Positions 7,679 through 10,124 of a DNA stretch of 10,124 nucleotides are shown here, one piece after another. The DNA comes from XYD2-FULL-39-9 sp964561035 (GTDB taxonomy: Bacteria; Patescibacteriota; Patescibacteriia; Magasanikbacterales; GWA2-37-8): positions 1 to 10,124 of the forward strand of contig CAZLNR010000023.1 of the NCBI GenBank assembly GCA_964561035.1, written 5' to 3'. The translations under genes and the position numbers were made by a program. The notes beneath the pieces are model-generated. The model saw only the letters and a list, made by a program, of their open reading frames with translations. It had not been told where the DNA came from and did not search any database. Position 1 is the first letter of the stretch; each line of letters starts with the position of its first letter.

Positions 7679-7739
7679 TTCAGGTCGCTGTAATTGCAAA
7701 GGTTAGATATGTATATAATTTTTGCAATAGCGATCTGAA
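7679..7739 (+). repeat. Two-tier hairpin S5, 3' of the 85-aa gene
   Basis: Outer arms TTCAGGTCGCT / AGCGATCTGAA (7679-7689 / 7729-7739, one G.T at the same place as in S3). Inner arms TTGCAAA / TTTGCAA (7694-7700 / 7721-7727). Unpaired spacers are GTAA on the left and a single T (7728) on the right, with a 20-nt AT-rich loop. GCGGTCGTGT (7670-7679) precedes it, as in S4. Confidence 0.8.
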
Positions 7740-7746
7740 AAAATAT

Positions 7747-7778
7747 AAACACCTTGGCTAAAATAGCCAAGGTGTTTT
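7747..7778 (+). terminator. Intrinsic terminator after S5
   Basis: Perfect 14-bp stem 7747-7760 / 7764-7777 (CACCTTGGCTA/TAGCCAAGGTG core), AAA loop and T-run. It lies 7 nt after hairpin S5. Confidence 0.9.
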
Positions 7779-7796
7779 AATGTATATTGAAAAATA

Positions 7797-7805
7797 TGAT
7801 ATAAT
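7797..7805 (+). promoter_or_regulatory. Extended -10 promoter of the 69-aa gene
   Basis: TGATATAAT is a perfect extended -10. No good -35 is visible at the right distance. Transcription from near 7812 would put the SD at the very 5' end. Confidence 0.65.
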
Positions 7806-7823
7806 AATTACGGAGGTAGCAGT

Positions 7824-8033
7824 ATGCCCGAAGCAAATCAAGAACAATTGCGGGGACGTGCCCAGACAATGTCTGGCGAGGAGTTGGTGGCCGCATTTGA
7901 ACGCGAGCTCACACAAGATATTTTCTACAGAGATGGCGGAGAAGATTCTCTGTGGTTGCAGTGCTTGCGCGAAGAGTTGCTGAGGCGAATCGGATTGAAG
8001 GAGAGAGAAGGCGAAGATAGTGCTGCCAAGTAG
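7824..8033 (+). CDS. 69-aa acidic helical protein, unknown
   Basis: I do not recognise this small soluble protein. ATG 7824 has SD CGGAGG (7811-7816) 7 nt upstream. It is strongly charged and predicted helical: SGEELVAAFERELTQD, a short loop with DGGEDS, then LREELLRRIGLKEREGEDS. One Cys (LQC) lies in the second helix. The last codons overlap the left arm of hairpin S6, so the 3' end of the ORF and the hairpin share sequence. It is the last clear unit of the array. Confidence 0.7.
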   Translation: MPEANQEQLRGRAQTMSGEELVAAFERELTQDIFYRDGGEDSLWLQCLREELLRRIGLKEREGEDSAAK

Positions 8034-8054
8034 CGCGCACGGAGACTCTTCGCC
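8010..8054 (+). repeat. Hairpin S6 overlapping the end of the 69-aa gene
   Basis: Outer arms GGCGAAGA / TCTTCGCC (8010-8017 / 8047-8054) and inner arms GTGC/GCAC (8020-8023 / 8037-8040), with unequal spacers of 2 and 6 nt. The right half GCACGGAG-N6-CG resembles GCAAGGAG-N6-[AG]CG of S0 and S2. The stop codon (8031-8033) is in the loop. It is the weakest member of the set. Confidence 0.45.
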
Positions 8055-8087
8055 GTTGTTGTTTAATAACAAATTATTATTTATTTA

Positions 8088-8117
8088 CAGAATAACTAAA
8101 CACATTTAGTTATTCTG
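8088..8117. promoter_or_regulatory. 13-bp perfect inverted repeat upstream of the coiled-coil gene
   Basis: CAGAATAACTAAA / TTTAGTTATTCTG with CACA loop, ending 7 bp before the -10 of the next gene. No T-run follows on the plus strand. It could be an operator covering the -35 region or a weak terminator of the upstream unit. Confidence 0.5.
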
Positions 8118-8124
8118 AATCTCG

Positions 8125-8130
8125 TATTAT
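8125..8130 (+). promoter_or_regulatory. Probable -10 box of the coiled-coil protein gene
   Basis: TATTAT at 8125-8130 would start transcription at about 8137-8138, the ATG itself, so the message may be leaderless. A better-looking TATAAT (8132-8137) directly abuts the ATG and would start inside the gene. No clear -35 is visible. Confidence 0.4.
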
Positions 8131-8137
8131 ATATAAT

Positions 8138-8653
8138 ATGAAAAAAATAGCGTCTGGTTTATTGGTTGGGGCAGTAATATTGTCTGCCGTGCCTTTTTTG
8201 GCGAAAACCGTATCTGCTAATGATGAGGTAAATGCTGTTTCCACAAATTCTTCCTCTCAGGATGTGTTAGAACAAAAAAAACAAGAATTGGAGCAGTTGC
8301 GCGAAGCTCAGAAGCAAGAAATGGAGAAGAAACGCGAAGAAATGAAGCAAGCTCTTGAGGTTAAAAAACAAGAATTGGAAAAAGCACGTGAAATAAAGAA
8401 GCAGGAAATGGAAGTTAAAAAAGCAGAGCTAAAGAAAAAAGAAGAAGCTCACAAAGCTCGAAACGCGGCATATCGCGCTGCGGTTAAAAAAGCTCAAGCT
8501 GAGCACAGGGCTGCAATTGTTGCCGCTAACAAAGCTTATCAAGAAGCATTAAAAGAGGCTAAAAAGTTGTTATCCGCACCGCTTGTGCTTGAAGTGCCAA
8601 CTTCAACAGTACCATCCACCAGCACAACTTCAGCATCATCCACTTCCGTCTAG
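8138..8653 (+). CDS. Secreted coiled-coil protein with Ser/Thr-rich tail
   Basis: A 171-aa exported protein. The signal peptide (MKKIASGLLVGAVILSAVPF, cleavage probably after VSA at 27) is followed by a short Ser/Asn linker, a long Lys/Glu/Gln coiled coil (about 43-145) and a Pro/Ser/Thr tail (152-171). Within the coil a 29-residue unit beginning KKQELE occurs twice in tandem (from 47 and 76), then continues as Ala-rich helix. There is no lipobox and no membrane anchor besides the signal. Such proteins usually act as surface or periplasmic spacers; no specific function can be assigned. AT-rich codon use and the lack of an SD place it with the core genes rather than with the cassettes. Confidence 0.8.
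   Translation: MKKIASGLLVGAVILSAVPFLAKTVSANDEVNAVSTNSSSQDVLEQKKQELEQLREAQKQEMEKKREEMKQALEVKKQELEKAREIKKQEMEVKKAELKKKEEAHKARNAAYRAAVKKAQAEHRAAIVAANKAYQEALKEAKKLLSAPLVLEVPTSTVPSTSTTSASSTSV
8276..8449 (+). repeat. Tandem 87-bp repeat in the coiled-coil gene
   Basis: Two imperfect copies (8276-8362 and 8363-8449) encode the KKQELE...KKQEME-type 29-residue unit. The copies share long stretches such as AAAAAACAAGAATTGGA, consistent with a recent internal duplication. Confidence 0.65.
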
Positions 8654-8672
8654 TTTATAAAATATTTTTAAA

Positions 8673-8707
8673 AAAATACGCCTGGTCAATATGATCGGGC
8701 GTATTTT
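8673..8707 (+). terminator. Intrinsic terminator of the coiled-coil gene
   Basis: Stem AAAATACGCC / GGCGTATTTT (8673-8682 / 8698-8707) with a smaller inner pairing (GGTC/GATC) in the loop. It lies 20 nt after the stop. Confidence 0.8.
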
Positions 8708-8711
8708 GTAA

Positions 8712-8807
8712 TAAAAAAGATCCGGACAGTGCGTGGTAAGAGGAGAGGAAACGAAGGAGGGTACGTTTCCTCCTTATACCACACAATGTCCGGACCTAAT
8801 TGTTAAT
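8712..8807 (-). ncRNA. Candidate small RNA with anti-Shine-Dalgarno-like loop
   Basis: Minus-strand transcription unit without an ORF. The promoter at 8814-8841 predicts a start near 8807. From 8796 the RNA folds into one long hairpin: foot GGUCCGGACA / UGUCCGGAUC, then a mismatch and a short 3-bp stretch, GUGGUA/UACCAC, a bulge, GAGGAAACG/CGUUUCCUC, and a 10-nt loop UACCCUCCUU (8754-8763). UUUUUU (8718-8713) follows the foot directly. The loop resembles the 16S anti-SD CCUCCUU. It lacks the conserved SRP RNA tip and does not match RNase P or 6S RNA. Alternatively it is just the operon terminator of rplT; the promoter in between argues for an independent RNA of about 95 nt. Confidence 0.55.
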
Positions 8808-8813
8808 GAAGGT

Positions 8814-8841
8814 ATATTACCGATTTTTTTATTTTTGTCAA
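8814..8841 (-). promoter_or_regulatory. Promoter of the candidate small RNA
   Basis: Minus strand: -35 TTGACA (8836-8841), 16-nt spacer, -10 TAATAT (8814-8819). It lies after the rplT stop (8858) and points away from it towards the hairpin. Confidence 0.6.
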
Positions 8842-8857
8842 GATATTCTATTGTGGA

Positions 8858-9211
8858 TTATTTCTCTGCTTTTACAGATTCCACAACCTTGGCAAATACA
8901 GTTTCATGATGTTGAGCGAGCTGTGAAAGAATTTTGCGATCAAGCGCGACATTGTTCTTTTTAAGCGCATCTATAAAACGGCTGTAACTCATGCCAAATT
9001 CTCTGATAGCGGCATTGATTTTTACGTTCCAGACGCCTCGGTTAATACGTTTTTTGATCTTGCGATCGTTGAAAGCGTACTGGCCAGCTTTCATTTTAGC
9101 AGGTTTTGCTAATTTGATTTTTGATTTTCTGCCCCAGCGGAAACCTTTTGTATGTTTGAGAATGCCGCGGCGGCGTTTTGCGTGGAGTAAACCACCTTTG
9201 ATACGTGTCAT
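8858..9211 (-). CDS. rplT: Large-subunit ribosomal protein bL20
   Basis: At 117 aa this is full length for bL20, which binds 23S rRNA early in 50S assembly. Conserved features: basic N-terminal extension with KGGLLHAKRRRGILKHTKGF, then YAFNDRKIKKR, WNVKINAAIREFGMSYSRFI and LDRKILSQLA in family order. ATG start at 9209-9211 without an SD, 25 nt after the rpmI stop, in the standard infC-rpmI-rplT order. In several bacteria bL20 represses its own operon by binding the mRNA leader; no such structure was identified here. Confidence 0.98.
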   Translation of the reverse strand: MTRIKGGLLHAKRRRGILKHTKGFRWGRKSKIKLAKPAKMKAGQYAFNDRKIKKRINRGVWNVKINAAIREFGMSYSRFIDALKKNNVALDRKILSQLAQHHETVFAKVVESVKAEK

Positions 9212-9236
9212 AACGTTTTGGTGTTAGTAAGTATAA

Positions 9237-9434
9237 TTAAGCGTTTGGAAGGTTGGTTGCCATGACGCGATTGAGGGTGGTACTGGCAATAACATCTGAT
9301 TTTTTATTGCGGCCGGTGTTGCCATTTTCTCGTGCGTTGAAATGGTTTTGACCAGCGGTGCGTTTAACAATTTTTCCTTTTCTGGTTAATTTATATCTTT
9401 TGGCCGTTGCTTTGTGAGTTTTTAATTTAGGCAT
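9237..9434 (-). CDS. rpmI: Large-subunit ribosomal protein bL35
   Basis: 65 aa, the usual size of bL35. The N-terminus MPKLKTHKATAKRYKLTRKGKI matches the family signature MPKxKTxKxxAKRFKxTxxGK (the first 20 residues are decisive); the C-terminal half is more diverged, with HFNARENGNTGRNKK in place of the common KKxxxRKRxLR pattern. It lies between infC (29-nt gap) and rplT, the canonical arrangement. The start codon has no SD. Confidence 0.95.
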   Translation of the reverse strand: MPKLKTHKATAKRYKLTRKGKIVKRTAGQNHFNARENGNTGRNKKSDVIASTTLNRVMATNLPNA

Positions 9435-9463
9435 ATTGTTGTAAACAATGATTATATTTTAAA

Positions 9464-10009
9464 TTATTTTTTGGCAATGATTGCGCTTACTTTATTCATT
9501 TGAAACTCAATATCTTGATCTTTGCGTACTGGCAGGGAAGCGTTGACGTTAGACACGAATTTTTCAATAACAGAAGCGGCCATTGGTTTTTGTTGCATTT
9601 CTCTGCCTTTTAAAATGATTTCCGCCTTTACCTTATCACCGTTGTTTAAAAATTGGATTGTTTGATTTTGCCTGATTTCCATATCATGCGGAGAAATACG
9701 GAGCGAGAGGCGCACGCATTTAACTTCTGTTACATGCGCGTGAGCTTGTTTTAAACGCTCTTCTTTTTCTTGTTGGTATTTAAATTGTCCAAAGTCCATG
9801 ATTTTTGCGACTGGAGGACTAGACTTTGGGTTGATAAGAACCAGGTCTAATTCCTGCTCCTTAGCTAGTGTCATGCCCTTAGCAGGAGGCATAACGCCTA
9901 AATTTGAGCCGTCAGTATCAAGAACCATGACTTCAGGAACTGTAATGCCAAGATTAAAAAAATAAGTTCGCTTTGGCTCTGGTTTATGTTTTTTGTGTGA
10001 AATACGCAT
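9464..10009 (-). CDS. infC: Translation initiation factor IF-3
   Basis: IF-3 keeps the 30S subunit free of 50S and checks the start codon and initiator tRNA. From ATG 10009 it is 181 aa, normal for the family. N-domain: VPEVMVLDTDGSNLGVMP (24-41) and LDLVLINPKSSPPVAKIMDF (54-73), ending in FGQFKYQQEKEE, the interdomain helix. C-domain: LSLRISPHDMEIRQNQTIQF (101-120), then LNNGDKVKAEIILKGREMQ. A GTG at 10025-10027 in frame would add MAKIYF; I prefer the ATG because MRISHKK.. resembles IF-3 starts from related genomes. It is the first gene of the operon, beginning 42 nt after tmRNA. Confidence 0.97.
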   Translation of the reverse strand: MRISHKKHKPEPKRTYFFNLGITVPEVMVLDTDGSNLGVMPPAKGMTLAKEQELDLVLINPKSSPPVAKIMDFGQFKYQQEKEERLKQAHAHVTEVKCVRLSLRISPHDMEIRQNQTIQFLNNGDKVKAEIILKGREMQQKPMAASVIEKFVSNVNASLPVRKDQDIEFQMNKVSAIIAKK

Positions 10010-10051
10010 AAAATATATTTTTGCCACATAATGCCGCGCTGAGCATTTCTG

Positions 10052-10124
10052 TGGAGGTGGCGAGAGTTGAACTCGCGTGTAGATAACTGTGACTAAACCG
10101 TCTACATACTTAGTGTCTCTTGGT
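10052..10124 (-). ncRNA. ssrA: tmRNA, 3' portion only
   Basis: The 3' end of transfer-messenger RNA, which rescues stalled ribosomes; the tag-encoding part lies outside the window. Seen on the minus strand: T-arm GCGAG-TTCAACT-CTCGC (within 10060-10076), 3' acceptor strand ACCTCC and discriminator A (complement of T10052), preceded by a self-pairing segment (TGTAGAC...TCTACA) of the last pseudoknot region. CCA is not encoded (CAG follows the discriminator), so it must be added. The final bases with downstream sequence could form a small hairpin (10024-10054) ahead of infC. Confidence 0.85.

Noticed and set aside
3300..8054. Canonical class 1-type integron attC sites
   Set aside because: The hairpins have attC-like layout, but the outer arms do not carry RYYYAAC/GTTRRRY core boxes consistently, spacers are unequal, units face two directions, each has its own promoter, and no integron integrase or attI is visible.
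8712..8807. SRP (4.5S) RNA
   Set aside because: The size and the GGTCCGGA stretch suggested it, but the conserved GGAAGNAGC tip and asymmetric internal loop of SRP RNA are absent.

Overview
This window most likely comes from a small-genome bacterium of the Candidate Phyla Radiation (Patescibacteria). The flanking housekeeping genes are AT-rich and start without recognisable Shine-Dalgarno (SD) sequences. One lipoprotein belongs to a family I associate with Parcubacteria-type genomes. The phylum call is inference from gene style; no rRNA is present to prove it.

Left flank (1-3263): a phosphoenolpyruvate synthase gene, cut by the window edge at its 5' end, carries an unexpected C-terminal membrane helix, coiled coil and PsbP-like outer domain. 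A small Cys/Gly/Tyr-rich one-helix membrane protein and a bidirectional terminator follow.

Middle (about 3300-8117): a mosaic of seven short, mostly unrecognised genes plus tRNA-Asp(GTC), with base composition that changes from gene to gene. Two genes are clearly GC-rich (a lipoprotein and a cysteine-rich zinc-ribbon-like protein). Most genes form complete stand-alone units: a promoter (usually TTGACA or near, 17-nt spacer, -10 box), often a good SD site, one ORF, then a two-tier hairpin (outer stem, unequal unpaired spacer, inner stem, AT-rich loop) just after the stop. In four units an intrinsic terminator follows 7-12 nt later. The hairpin always has the same orientation as its gene: minus for the two left units, plus for the five right ones. 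Several hairpins share sequence as well as shape. This looks like an array of gene cassettes with attC-like sites, but the sites lack a consistent integron GTTRRRY core and no integrase is present. A shared 3'UTR RNA element is the main alternative.

Right flank (8138-10124): a secreted coiled-coil protein; a candidate small RNA on the minus strand with its own promoter, a long hairpin with an anti-Shine-Dalgarno-like loop, and a U-tract; then on the minus strand the translation operon infC-rpmI-rplT (IF-3, bL35, bL20). The 3' end of tmRNA (ssrA) lies immediately upstream of infC.

The flanks are core metabolism and translation. The middle is accessory DNA, and is where an undescribed cassette system would be.
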